Source: Saprospiraceae bacterium (GTDB taxonomy: Bacteria > Bacteroidota > Bacteroidia > Chitinophagales > Saprospiraceae). From it: a stretch of 44,448 nucleotides of DNA. Location: positions 1-44,448 of the forward strand of contig JAIXOO010000087.1 in NCBI GenBank assembly GCA_027486765.1, given 5' to 3'. This document shows, piece by piece, positions 25,397 to 34,362 of the stretch (position 1 is its first letter; each line of letters begins with the position of its first letter). Under the pieces are notes generated by a model. That model saw nothing but the letters and a program-made list of their open reading frames with translations. It was not told the origin of the DNA and did not search any database. The position numbers and the translations under genes are program-made.

Positions 25397-25795
25397 ATGA
25401 AGCGGATCTATCTAATCGCTGGTATTATGGTGGCCATTGCCATCCTGCTGTTTGTCAATTCAGGCAAAGACATGACCACCTATGGTTCTTTTGCCGATGC
25501 CAACAGCAGCACGAAAAAAATCAAAATTGTAGGGAAATTGGCCAAAAACAAACCGATGGTTTACGACCCAGCCAAAGACCCCAACCATTTCAGCTTTTTC
25601 ATCAAAGACAACAACGGTGAAGAGCAGAAAGTGGTGCTGCTGAAAGCCAAACCACAAGACTTCGAAATGTCGGAGCAAATTGTCGTGACTGGCCGTATGA
25701 AAGAAGGGGTGTTTGTCGCCACCGATTTATTGATGAAATGTCCTTCTAAATATAAGGACGAAGAAATTGCCATCAAGAGCAAACAGAACGGGTAA
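25397..25795 (+). CDS. ccmE: Cytochrome c maturation protein CcmE, CxxxY variant
   Basis: 132 residues with an N-terminal membrane anchor (residues 5-20) and a periplasmic OB-fold. The order 'KIVGKLAKNKPMVYD', 'FSFFIKDNNGEEQKVVL', 'PQDFEMSEQIVVTGRMKEGV' and 'FVATDLLMKCPSKY' is that of the haem chaperone CcmE. In E. coli the haem is bound covalently through His of an HxxxY motif; here the motif is Cys115-P-S-K-Tyr119. CxxxY forms are known from archaea and some bacteria. It hands haem to CcmF, whose gene starts 5 bases later. Confidence 0.9.
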   Translation: MKRIYLIAGIMVAIAILLFVNSGKDMTTYGSFADANSSTKKIKIVGKLAKNKPMVYDPAKDPNHFSFFIKDNNGEEQKVVLLKAKPQDFEMSEQIVVTGRMKEGVFVATDLLMKCPSKYKDEEIAIKSKQNG

Positions 25796-25800
25796 ACAAC

Positions 25801-28674
25801 ATGGAAAAAATCCAATACATTGGCGAAACCCTTCTGCCCGGCCAGATTGGGCAAATGGGAGTTTTGCTGGCATTTGTAGGCGCTTTGTTGTCGATGGTAG
25901 CTTATTGGTTTGCCACCCAACGGAGAGAAAGTACTGATTATGAAAGCTGGCGCAACATTGGGCGTTACGCCTTTTTGACCCACGGATTGGGTGTTTTTGC
26001 CGTAATCGGAGCCTTGATTTACGCGATGATCAACCAGTTGTACGAATACCAGTACGTCCAGGCTCACGTTTCGGAAGAATTGCCGATGAAGTTCGTTTTT
26101 TCGGCTTTGTGGGAAGGGCAGGAAGGCAGCTTTTTGCTCTGGATGTTTTGGCACGTGTTGCTGGGCTTTGTACTTTTATTCAAAGGCAAATCCTGGGAGA
26201 CGTCTACACTTACCGTCATTGCAGCCATTCAGGCGGTATTGGCCACGATGATTCTGGGCATTTACATCGGATTTGGGGATGAACCTTCCAAGTTTGGTAG
26301 CAACCCCATGTTGCTCTTGCGCCAAACGATCGATGCCCCCATTTTTGCACAGGCTGACTATCTAAAGTTAATCAAAGGCAATGGCTTGAATCCAGCATTG
26401 CAAAATTACTGGATGACCATTCACCCACCTACCCTATTTCTGGGTTTTGCAGCAACTGCCGTTCCTTTCGCTTTTGCAATTGCGGGTTTGTGGACAAAAC
26501 GGCACACGGAGTGGTTAAAACCAGCGCTGCCTTGGGCCTTGTTTTGTGGTTCTATCCTCGGCATCGGTATCCTGATGGGTTCGGCCTGGGCTTACGAAGC
26601 GCTCAACTTTGGTGGCTATTGGGCCTGGGACCCGGTGGAAAACACCTCATTGGTACCCTGGTTGTTGATCGTTGCTGGAGTACACACCAACCTGATTTCT
26701 AAGGCGACCGGGCATTCTGTCCGCAGTTCTTATATTTTTTACCTGTTGGGCTTTTTACTGGTGGTCTATTCCACCTTCCTGACCCGCAGTGGGGTATTGG
26801 GTGAAACTTCTGTTCACGCCTTTACCGAAATGGGCCTGGAAAGTCAACTGATCCTGTTCATTTCGGCCTTCACTTTGGCGGGTTTGGGGTTGATGATTTG
26901 GCGCTGGCGGGAAATTCCCCATCCAAAAACTGAAGAACTCACTACTTCCAAAGAGTTCTGGATGTTCATTGGCACCTTGATTTTGTTGTTTTCGGCGGTG
27001 CTCATTACGGGCTCGACTTCTTTGCCTGTCTACAACAAAATCATGCAGGTTTTCAACCCAGCATTTGAAGGTAAAGTCATCACTGAGCCGGTTACTCACT
27101 TCAACAAGTACCAGCTCTGGATCGCGGTGTTCATCGGGTATTTCTCAGGTTTTGCTCAGTTCTTGCGCTTCCGGGAAAACAACTGGAGCAAAAATGCCTT
27201 GCGTTTTGCCATCCATTTGGGGGCCGGGCTGGGAATTGCGGGCCTATTGACCTACTTGAGCTCTCTCTTGATCGAATTGCACACCTGGCAGTACACCCTA
27301 CTAACTTTTAGTGCGTATTTCACCATCGTCAGCAACCTCGATTATTTGATCACCCACCTAAAGGGTAAGCTCAAAATAGCCGGATCCGCCTTTTCACACA
27401 TTGGCTTCGGTTTGATGATCGTGGGCATCATGGCCTCGGGGGTAAACCGCAAGATCATTTCCTCAAACGCCTTTGTGATGGATGGTTTGATTGCGGGTGG
27501 TGATGAGGAATTGAGTAAAAAGAACATCACCCTGTTTCGCAACGTGCCGACCATGATGCAGGACTACCTGGTGACGTACAAGAAGGATACGCTGGAGCAT
27601 TTTACCCGAACTTACACGGTGAACTACCAGCGCAAAAACAAAAAAGGGAAATTGGTGGAAGATTTCAACCTCTACCCCACTATTCTCTACGATAAATCCT
27701 TTACCAAAATTGCGACCTCCAACCCGGATACGCGGCATTATGTGCTCAAGGATGTATTCACCCACATCAGCGCCTTGCCAGAAGTGGAGCAGAATTTTGA
27801 GCTCAAAAAACAGCGTGAAGAGGAACTGAAGTACAAAGCGCTGAACTTAGAACAAGGCCGCACTCAACTCCTGCATGACACCCTCGATGTGGAAAATCAG
27901 GATACGGTTTTTCGTCGGACTTTCCAGATCAGCCTGGAGTCGATCAGTCGCAATCCGGTACACCATGAATACAAACCCGAACCGGGCGACCTGGCCTTCA
28001 GCACCAAACTCAAAGTGCGCCGCAGCGACGACGACAGTGTGTATTATGCCAATCCGGTCATCCTGCTGCGCGGGCAACTGATCTACACTTATCCTGATCA
28101 AATCGATGACCTAAGTGCCAAATTCAAGATTAGCCAGGACGCCATCGAAAAGGTCTTTGCACTGGACAACCAGCTCAAATACGAAAACCTCAATTTGCGC
28201 CAGGGAGACATGGGGCAATGGCAAGACTTGAAAATCAAGTTCACCGGCTTCAATAAAGCACCCGAGCATCCAGATTACAGCCGCAAGGAAGGAGATTTAG
28301 CGGTCGGTGCCATGCTCGACATCACGGCACCCGATGGTAAAACTTACCATGCCGAACCGATCTTCCTGATTCGTGATCAACAGCCTTTGAATGTCAAGGT
28401 AGAAGTGCCTGAATTGGGCTTACACGTGCGTTTCCCCTTACTTGATCCTGGCAAAGAAACGATTCAATTGATGTTGGCCAAAAGCAGCACACCAAGCAGC
28501 ATTCCGGTTGAGGTCGCTACCGATTCGCTGCCTTCAAACTACATCGTGCTGGAAGCAATGGAGTTTCCGGGGATCAATGTATTTTGGTTTGGCACCCTGC
28601 TGATGATGTTTGGCTTGGGCTTCAGCATCTGGAACCGAATGAGCACCCGACGCAGCGGAGAATCCCTAGCCTAA
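25801..28674 (+). CDS. ccmF: Cytochrome c haem lyase CcmF/CcsA family, long form
   Basis: 957 residues against about 650 in E. coli CcmF. The core fits CcmF: 'FVFSALWEGQEGSFLLWMFW' (99-118), 'NYWMTIHPPTLFLGF' (203-216, haem His208) and the WWD haem-handling motif 'GGYWAWDPVENTSLVPWL' (271-288). About 15 membrane segments run to residue 545. A large soluble region (about 545-930) rich in charged and beta segments faces the periplasm before a final helix (about 934-950). The protein ligates haem from CcmE to apocytochrome thiols. The extra domain is common in Bacteroidota and may replace parts of CcmH/CcmI. It is in an operon with ccmE. Confidence 0.92.
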   Translation: MEKIQYIGETLLPGQIGQMGVLLAFVGALLSMVAYWFATQRRESTDYESWRNIGRYAFLTHGLGVFAVIGALIYAMINQLYEYQYVQAHVSEELPMKFVFSALWEGQEGSFLLWMFWHVLLGFVLLFKGKSWETSTLTVIAAIQAVLATMILGIYIGFGDEPSKFGSNPMLLLRQTIDAPIFAQADYLKLIKGNGLNPALQNYWMTIHPPTLFLGFAATAVPFAFAIAGLWTKRHTEWLKPALPWALFCGSILGIGILMGSAWAYEALNFGGYWAWDPVENTSLVPWLLIVAGVHTNLISKATGHSVRSSYIFYLLGFLLVVYSTFLTRSGVLGETSVHAFTEMGLESQLILFISAFTLAGLGLMIWRWREIPHPKTEELTTSKEFWMFIGTLILLFSAVLITGSTSLPVYNKIMQVFNPAFEGKVITEPVTHFNKYQLWIAVFIGYFSGFAQFLRFRENNWSKNALRFAIHLGAGLGIAGLLTYLSSLLIELHTWQYTLLTFSAYFTIVSNLDYLITHLKGKLKIAGSAFSHIGFGLMIVGIMASGVNRKIISSNAFVMDGLIAGGDEELSKKNITLFRNVPTMMQDYLVTYKKDTLEHFTRTYTVNYQRKNKKGKLVEDFNLYPTILYDKSFTKIATSNPDTRHYVLKDVFTHISALPEVEQNFELKKQREEELKYKALNLEQGRTQLLHDTLDVENQDTVFRRTFQISLESISRNPVHHEYKPEPGDLAFSTKLKVRRSDDDSVYYANPVILLRGQLIYTYPDQIDDLSAKFKISQDAIEKVFALDNQLKYENLNLRQGDMGQWQDLKIKFTGFNKAPEHPDYSRKEGDLAVGAMLDITAPDGKTYHAEPIFLIRDQQPLNVKVEVPELGLHVRFPLLDPGKETIQLMLAKSSTPSSIPVEVATDSLPSNYIVLEAMEFPGINVFWFGTLLMMFGLGFSIWNRMSTRRSGESLA

Positions 28675-28683
28675 CTCGACTTA

Positions 28684-28788
28684 GGTGTCTCTTTGGTGCC
28701 TTCAGTTTCTTAGGTGGTGAAAAAAGAGCCTTGCGAAGCAAGCAATTAATTTCACCACCTAAGAAACCGAAGGCACCGGAGAAACACC
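28684..28788. repeat. 39-bp imperfect inverted repeat (word hairpin B)
   Basis: Arms 28684-28722 and 28750-28788 pair at 35 of 39 positions. The mismatches are transitions, and two of them are G-U compatible in the plus-strand RNA. The loop carries its own hairpin, CTTGC-GAA-GCAAG. The arm shares GTTTCTTAGGTGGTGAAA (18 bases) with hairpin A at 13282. It starts 9 bases after the ccmF stop, so it probably ends or protects that message. Confidence 0.9.
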
Positions 28789-28813
28789 ATAGATTTTTAC
28801 TAAACACCACTTT

Positions 28814-29584
28814 GTGATTCAAACCATCAGCATCGTAGGCGCAGGCAAAGTCGCCACGCACCTCAGTAAAAGACTCCATGCATGTGGCCTGCACATCCGT
28901 CAAATCTACAGCCGACAATTGGAAGATGCCCTTGAGCTCGCAGCAGCCATCAATGCCCAAGGCATCAATCGTTGGGCAGATTTGCAATTTTCGGGACTGG
29001 ATTTGCTCATCATCGCGGTCAAAGACCAGGCTATTCCTGAAGTTGCACAGCATATAAGTGTCCTTTCATCTCATTCAACGCTGATTGTCCATACCTCTGG
29101 CAGCAGCCCATTGAGTTGGTTGAATGCCCTGCCACGTCGCGGTATATTTTATCCCTTACAAAGTTTTTCGCCTGGTCGGGAACCAGATTTTAATCAAATT
29201 CCTATTTGTGTGGAGGCCAGCGATCCAGCTGATCAAAAGCTTTTGCTCGAATTGGGACAGCGCATCAGCCAAAAAGTACAAATCACCAGCGAAGCTGATC
29301 GGCGTAGCCTTCACCTCGCCGCAATTTTTGTCAACAACTTCGTCAATCATTTGTACCAAATTGCAGCGGAGATTCTGACTGAACGCCAATTGCCTTTTGA
29401 GTTGTTGTTGCCCCTGATTCAGGAAACGGCGGCTAAAATCCAGGGCCATGATCCCGTCGAAATGCAAACGGGTCCTGCTTTACGCGGAGACCGGGCTACG
29501 ATTGAGCGACATCTGGATATGCTGGAAGAACATCCGGAGTGGCGCGAATTATACGGGGTATTTACGGCATTGATTAGGGCGTAA
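28814..29584 (+). CDS. DUF2520 Rossmann-like oxidoreductase
   Basis: 256 residues starting at GTG 28814. The N-terminal Rossmann fold has 'ISIVGAGKVATHLSKRLHACG' (split) and 'LDLLIIAVKDQAIPEVAQ'. A helical C-terminal domain with 'AAIFVNNFVNHLYQIAAEIL' and 'TGPALRGDRATIERHL' follows. This is the DUF2520/'Rossmann-like plus DUF2520' arrangement, related to pyrroline-5-carboxylate reductase and 6-phosphogluconate dehydrogenase type folds. It should bind NADP, but the substrate is unknown. It lies after ccmF, separated by hairpin B, so it may be read independently. Confidence 0.85.
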   Translation: MIQTISIVGAGKVATHLSKRLHACGLHIRQIYSRQLEDALELAAAINAQGINRWADLQFSGLDLLIIAVKDQAIPEVAQHISVLSSHSTLIVHTSGSSPLSWLNALPRRGIFYPLQSFSPGREPDFNQIPICVEASDPADQKLLLELGQRISQKVQITSEADRRSLHLAAIFVNNFVNHLYQIAAEILTERQLPFELLLPLIQETAAKIQGHDPVEMQTGPALRGDRATIERHLDMLEEHPEWRELYGVFTALIRA

Positions 29585-29600
29585 ACTTTTCAAGAATTTG

Positions 29601-29608
29601 TAGCTTTG
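29601..29608 (+). promoter_or_regulatory. -7 element of the DUF2306 gene
   Basis: TAGCTTTG fits TAnnTTTG and would start transcription near 29615. This supports ATG 29645 and argues against the in-frame TTG at 29606. Confidence 0.45.
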
Positions 29609-29644
29609 TTATTGCTATTTTTATCGATTAAGTTCCCTATCGTC

Positions 29645-30475
29645 ATGTTAGCAGAAAAACAGCAAAGTGCAAATGGATTTAGTGCAATCCTACTCAATTG
29701 GATGGGTACTGCATTGGTCACCATTGTTTGGATCAGTAGTGGCTTATTTGGGTTATACATCCTTGCCTTTTATGCCGCCGCCGCTTACCAAGGCAAGATG
29801 AACCGTTGGAACGAAGTTTTGCCTGAGTTATATGGACCTAGCAGCGGCACAGCCAATGCCGGGATCGGTTTACACTTTGCAGCCGGAGGGATCATCCTGA
29901 TTCTGGGAAGTATTCAATTGATCGATGCGATACGCAACCGTTATCCGGCTTTTCACCGCTGGGTTGGACGGGTTTACATCCTCGCTTCGGTCTTTGCAGG
30001 CCTGGGCGGTTTGAGTTTCATTTTGATTAAAGGTACCATTGGTGGCACGGTGATGGATATCGGTTTTGGGTTGTATGGTGTGCTAATGCTACTTTGTGCT
30101 ACCGAAACTTTTCGACATGCCAAAGCTCGACGAATTGAGTTGCATCGGGCCTGGGCCTTGCGCCTTTATGCCTTGGCCATTGGGTCCTGGTTGTACCGCA
30201 TGGATTATGGCTTTTGGATTTTATTGACGGATGGTTGGGGGCATCAAGATCATTTTAGCGGGCCTTTTGACAAGGTCATGGCTTTTTTCTTTTACCTGCC
30301 CAACTTGTTGGTAGCCGAAATTTTTATTCAAAAGATCAAATCCAAAACCTCGCTGACTTTTAATCTTGTAGCGACACTTTTATTGCTAGCGGTCAATGGT
30401 TTTTTGCTACTGGGGACTTATTTTTTTACGAAACATTATTGGGGACCGGCGATTTTGAATTGGATTACAGGCTGA
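29645..30475 (+). CDS. DUF2306 family multi-span membrane protein
   Basis: 276 residues with about seven membrane segments. The 'AFHRWVGRVYILASVFAGLGG' (split) and 'HRAWALRLYALAIGSWLYR' stretches are the DUF2306 hallmarks; the conserved His and Arg in 'HRW.GR' and 'HRAW..R' resemble haem- or quinone-adjacent residues of cytochrome-like four-helix proteins, but a cofactor is not shown. The function is unknown. A 12-bp hairpin starts two bases after the stop. The neighbouring gene on the other strand converges. Confidence 0.8.
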   Translation: MLAEKQQSANGFSAILLNWMGTALVTIVWISSGLFGLYILAFYAAAAYQGKMNRWNEVLPELYGPSSGTANAGIGLHFAAGGIILILGSIQLIDAIRNRYPAFHRWVGRVYILASVFAGLGGLSFILIKGTIGGTVMDIGFGLYGVLMLLCATETFRHAKARRIELHRAWALRLYALAIGSWLYRMDYGFWILLTDGWGHQDHFSGPFDKVMAFFFYLPNLLVAEIFIQKIKSKTSLTFNLVATLLLLAVNGFLLLGTYFFTKHYWGPAILNWITG

Positions 30476-30477
30476 GA

Positions 30478-30505
30478 GTAGAGACGCACAGCCGTGCGTC
30501 TCTAC
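30478..30505. terminator. Perfect 12-bp hairpin between convergent genes
   Basis: GTAGAGACGCAC, loop AGCC, GTGCGTCTCTAC. It starts right after the DUF2306 stop and ends 10 bases before the GH13 stop, so it could end both transcripts. No T-tract follows on the plus strand. Confidence 0.75.
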
Positions 30506-30515
30506 GGTCAAATGA

Positions 30516-32360
30516 TCATTTCAATTCCAATACCATCGCGGTCTTACCCTTCAACTCCAAACTTTTCCCCAAGCTTAAAGTCTCCCCACTCAGCACATCC
30601 ACCGCACTCGTTTTTCCTTTGATCACTTCCGAAAAGTGCCCCAAATCTATCGACTTGTTGCCGGTATTTTTATTCATCAACACCAACACCGTTTCAGTCG
30701 CAGTGTACCGTGCAAAAACATACACCCCATCCTGTGGGCCAAAATGTAGCGTTTTGCCACTGTGAATCGCCGCTTTTTGCTTGCGCCAATTCAGCATTTT
30801 TTTCATAAAAGATTGAATGCGCTGTTGATCGGCACTTAAACCTTGTCCAGTAAAGGCATTCACCGCATCGCCTGCCCAACCGCCCGGGAAATCCGTGCGA
30901 ATCAGGCCATGGTCACCGGGTTTGGTGCTGTTGTCGATCAATATTTCGGTACCATAATAAATTTGAGGAATCCCCCGAATGGTCAACAAATAAGTCAAAG
31001 CCATCTGGGTGAGGTCGACATCCTTCTTCAATTGGGTAAAAATGCGATCCATATCGTGGTTGTCCCCAAAAACCATCAGTGCTTGGGGATTGGCGTATAC
31101 AAAATCGTTGGCTAGCGCTTCGTACAGTTTGTCAAAACCGCCCCTTCCTGGCTCGGCCAAAGCTTGCACCAAGGCAGCTTGTAAAGGAAAATCCATGGGG
31201 CTTTCCAAACAACTGGTGTAGCCATCGTGGTTCTTTTTGCCTTGTTGCCAATAAGCAGCAATGAGCGGATTGGTACTCCACTCCTCCCCTACAATGCTAA
31301 AATTGGGGTACTCGCGCATGATGGCACAACTCCAGTTTTTCAAAAAGCTTTTTTCAGAATACGGATAGGTGTCCTGGCGAATGCCACCCAAGCCCAGGGT
31401 TTCGATCCACCAGATACTATTTTGGATCAGGTACTGGGCTAAAAAAGGATTTTGGTGATTCATATCGGGCATATCGGGTACGAACCAGCCTTGAGTCATC
31501 AGTTGTTTATCCACTTGCGCGGCGTAAAGATCTTCGTTTACGGTGCGGCGATGGTTGGTAACCTGCATGGAATCCGGGTAATTGACCCAGTCTTTGAATG
31601 GCAAATCATCCATCCACCAGTATTTTACCCCAGAGTGATTGACAACATCGTCTTTGATAAGTTTGATGCCTTTTTCCCGGGCTTTATTCGACAATTCTTT
31701 ATAGTCTTCCAAGGTACCAAAACGGGGATCCACCTTGTAATAGTCCGTAATGGCGTATCCGTGATATGACCATCTGGGCATGTTGTTTTCAAGCAATGGG
31801 GTTGGCCAAATGGCGGTAAAACCCATATCCGCCAAGTAATCCAGGCTATTGATGATGCCCCGGATATCACCTCCATGCCGAGCGTAATCTTCCTTGCGGT
31901 TGATCGTTTTTTCCCGTAGGGTATCACTTTGATCATTGCTTGGATCCGCATTGACAAAGCGGTCGGGTGTCACCAAATAAATGACATCTTTGGAGCTGAA
32001 GCCCATTTGGTTTTGCGCAGCCTTATTGCGAGGCAAGAGGGGGTATTGGTAGCTGATCACCGGCGTGCCAGTTTTTCTGAAATTGATATTGAATTTGCCG
32101 GGTTTGGTGCCCGGTGCAATCAATAGGCTGATGAAGAGGTAGTTCTTGCTGTCACCAGGCTTTATGGCTTTGATGCTTACTCCCGGGTAGCTGATGCTGG
32201 GAGTCGTACTGCCGATATTGGGGCCGTGTACCAGCAACTGGAGTTCCGGGTTTTTCATACCCACCCACCAGTTGGAAGGTTCAATGCGTTCAATTTGAGC
32301 GAATAAGCCCATTGCCCAGAGGCTCAATAGCCCACTGATCATCCATTTTGATTTCAACAT
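30516..32360 (-). CDS. Secreted GH13 alpha-amylase/neopullulanase-type enzyme
   Basis: 614 residues with a signal peptide ending 'AMGLFAQ'. Residues 22-110 are an N-terminal Ig-like starch-binding domain ('IERIEPSNWWVGMKNPELQL'), as in SusA-type neopullulanases and cyclomaltodextrinases. The GH13 barrel follows with region I 'KLIKDDVVNHSG' (Asn241-His242), nucleophile Asp330 in 'GGIRQD', acid/base Glu359 in 'IVGEEW' and stabiliser Asp436 in 'GDNHD'. A C-terminal beta domain ends the protein. It should cut alpha-1,4-glucans in the periplasm. It lies downstream of dnaA on the same strand but with hairpins between them, and no sus-type transporter genes are adjacent. Confidence 0.92.
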   Translation of the reverse strand: MLKSKWMISGLLSLWAMGLFAQIERIEPSNWWVGMKNPELQLLVHGPNIGSTTPSISYPGVSIKAIKPGDSKNYLFISLLIAPGTKPGKFNINFRKTGTPVISYQYPLLPRNKAAQNQMGFSSKDVIYLVTPDRFVNADPSNDQSDTLREKTINRKEDYARHGGDIRGIINSLDYLADMGFTAIWPTPLLENNMPRWSYHGYAITDYYKVDPRFGTLEDYKELSNKAREKGIKLIKDDVVNHSGVKYWWMDDLPFKDWVNYPDSMQVTNHRRTVNEDLYAAQVDKQLMTQGWFVPDMPDMNHQNPFLAQYLIQNSIWWIETLGLGGIRQDTYPYSEKSFLKNWSCAIMREYPNFSIVGEEWSTNPLIAAYWQQGKKNHDGYTSCLESPMDFPLQAALVQALAEPGRGGFDKLYEALANDFVYANPQALMVFGDNHDMDRIFTQLKKDVDLTQMALTYLLTIRGIPQIYYGTEILIDNSTKPGDHGLIRTDFPGGWAGDAVNAFTGQGLSADQQRIQSFMKKMLNWRKQKAAIHSGKTLHFGPQDGVYVFARYTATETVLVLMNKNTGNKSIDLGHFSEVIKGKTSAVDVLSGETLSLGKSLELKGKTAMVLELK

Positions 32361-32444
32361 TGCTAATCTGTTTAGGTATCAATGCCACAGCACTGAATAA
32401 GTTTCAAAGGACAAAATAGAATAAAAAAAAATAGCCACAAAGAC

Positions 32445-32534
32445 ACAAAGGCACGAAGGAGCATTGCCCTTCGTGCCTTTGTATCGGTTTAGCCCTGAAA
32501 GGGCGATATATCTCCTCAAAGGGTGCAGCCCTTT
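32445..32534. repeat. Hairpin cluster between dnaA and the GH13 gene (word hairpin E)
   Basis: A perfect 15-bp stem, ACAAAGGCACGAAGG (32445-32459) against CCTTCGTGCCTTTGT (32468-32482), is preceded by the related words GCCACAAAG and ACACAAAG. Two smaller stems follow: GCCCT-GAA-AGGGC (32492-32504) and AAAGGG-CCCTTT (32518-32534), the last touching the dnaA stop codon. The whole set probably ends or protects the dnaA message. Confidence 0.75.
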
Positions 32535-34002
32535 ATTTCTCGCTCAAACTCATCCGAATCTTCTTCTCCAGATCACTTACAGTTTCCTTGAAAAACGGAT
32601 CCGTTTCCATCAAATCCTGCACGGTACGGCAAGAATAAATCACGGTACTGTGATCCCGACCGCCAAACACTTCACCTAGCGCTTTCAACGAACGGTCTGT
32701 CATGTTTTTGGCCAGATACATGCTCAGTTGGCGGGCAATCACGATGGAGCGTTTGCGGGTTTTGCCATTGAGGGTTTCTACGGGTACTTTGAAATATTCC
32801 GCTACGAGTTTTTGGATGAACTCGACGGTGATTTCTTTATTGATTTCGGTTACAAAATTCCGCACCACTTCTTTGGCCAAATCGATGTCGATTTCACGGC
32901 GGTTCAGGGAAGATTGAGCGATCAAACTGATCAGCACCCCTTCCAATTCACGGATGTTGTTTTTGATGTTGTAACAGATGAATTCAGTAACATCCTGGGC
33001 GATTTCAACGCCCTCCATCATCATTTTGTGCTCCAGAATGGCAATGCGGGTTTCCAAATCGGGTGCCTGCAAATCGGCGGAAAGACCCCATTTGAAACGC
33101 GAGATCAAACGCTCCTCCATGTCCTGCAAGTCCTTGGGAGGACGGTCAGAAGTCAGGATGATTTGTTTGCCGTTTTGATGGAGCTGGTTAAAAATGTGGA
33201 AGAAAATGTCCTGGGTTTTTTTCTTGCCCTCCAAAAATTGGATGTCATCCACAATCAGCACATCGATGTGTTGGTAAAAAGTAACCACATCGTTGATGGC
33301 GTTGTTTTTGATCCCCGCGATGATTTGATTGGTGAATTTTTCGGATGAAACGTAGAGTACCGTTTTAGCCGGAAATTTTTCCAAAATCTCATTGCCGATC
33401 GCTTGAGCCAGGTGGGTTTTTCCCAAACCCACGTTGCCAAAAATGACCAGCGGGTTAAAGGAAGTTTGTCCGGGTTTGCGCGAAATGGCGTACCCTGCCG
33501 AACGAGCTAGGCGATTACAGTCACCCTCGATGTAATTGTCGAAGCGATAGTTGGGGTTCAATTGTGGGTCAACCTTCATCTTTTTAATCCCCGGAATTAC
33601 AAAAGGATTTTTGATGGAGTCAGTATCCACATTATTGTAATAGGGCAATTGGTCAGAAAGAGACACATTACCGTGGTGGCTGGAACTCGGTTTTTCAAAA
33701 CCATTCCCATTTCCAGCATAAGGTTTACGCTTTTCTTCTTCGCGGGGGTCGTTTACCAAAATTTGGTATTCCAGGCGTGCTTTATCGCCTAACTGACTGC
33801 GGATGCTTGTTTTGAGCAGCGAAACATAATGTTCCTCCAACCATTCATAAAAGTACTTGTTTGGTACCTGAATGGTTAGTGCGTTTCCATCGAGCCGTAC
33901 AGGCTTGATAGGCTCGAACCAAGTTCTGAATGCCTGCATGTTAACATTGTTGCGAATGTTTTGCAGACAGCTCTCCCACACTGTAGCATGATCTTTAACC
34001 AT
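32533..34002 (-). CDS. dnaA: Chromosomal replication initiator protein DnaA
   Basis: 489 residues. Domain I (1-85) has 'VWESCLQNIRNNVNMQAFRT' and 'WFEPIKPVRL'; a linker follows. The AAA+ domain from about 150 has Walker A 'FGNVGLGKTH' (188-197), Walker B 'VLIVDDIQFLEGK', sensor 'ILTSDRPPKDL' and 'RLISRFKWGL'. Domain IV ends with the DNA-binding signature 'GGRDHSTVIYSC'. It unwinds oriC and opens replication. Start ATG 34002 aligns with the family; a longer frame to 34101 is an upstream extension. No dnaN, recF or DnaA-box cluster is adjacent, as often in Bacteroidota. Confidence 0.97.
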   Translation of the reverse strand: MVKDHATVWESCLQNIRNNVNMQAFRTWFEPIKPVRLDGNALTIQVPNKYFYEWLEEHYVSLLKTSIRSQLGDKARLEYQILVNDPREEEKRKPYAGNGNGFEKPSSSHHGNVSLSDQLPYYNNVDTDSIKNPFVIPGIKKMKVDPQLNPNYRFDNYIEGDCNRLARSAGYAISRKPGQTSFNPLVIFGNVGLGKTHLAQAIGNEILEKFPAKTVLYVSSEKFTNQIIAGIKNNAINDVVTFYQHIDVLIVDDIQFLEGKKKTQDIFFHIFNQLHQNGKQIILTSDRPPKDLQDMEERLISRFKWGLSADLQAPDLETRIAILEHKMMMEGVEIAQDVTEFICYNIKNNIRELEGVLISLIAQSSLNRREIDIDLAKEVVRNFVTEINKEITVEFIQKLVAEYFKVPVETLNGKTRKRSIVIARQLSMYLAKNMTDRSLKALGEVFGGRDHSTVIYSCRTVQDLMETDPFFKETVSDLEKKIRMSLSEK

Positions 34003-34196
34003 TCTCCAGAATCTTTCGCCAAAGGGCGTTGTACAATAAATAGTCTCAATTTGTAAAAGAGAGCGTATCAGTAAGTTAGTAACAAAGATGAGTTTGTTCA
34101 AGCGCTTTAGTTTCGCAATTTGTACAAACCGTTCCTTCCATCAGAGGGATACAAAGATGAAAAAAAGAATCCGTTTTGGGAAATCCGTTCGTCGAC

Positions 34197-34223
34197 TTTT
34201 TTCTCATCAGATGAGCAAAAAAA
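34197..34223 (-). terminator. Hairpin in the 360-base dnaA upstream region
   Basis: A T-run, CTCAT-CAG-ATGAG and an A-run pair into a bidirectional terminator-like stem between the lacI-type gene and dnaA. The rest of 34003-34362 is AT-rich, holds ATGCAA-TTTC-TTGCAT (34348-34363) at the lacI-type stop and two CATCTTTG octamers on the minus strand as possible weak -7 elements; no DnaA boxes are seen. Confidence 0.5.
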
Positions 34224-34362
34224 CTGGAACTGCCTGTAAACCCATGGAGTCTGGGCCGAAATATTTTTTTTGGTTTTATATCCTGTCTTGTAATTTCAAC
34301 ACGCTGAATATTTGTTCTAAATTTTTTGTTGGCTACACTAGGTTTTCATGCAATTTCTTGCA

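Noticed and set aside
32728-33348. A 206-codon plus-strand frame inside dnaA
   Set aside because: It is the antisense shadow of the conserved AAA+ domain.
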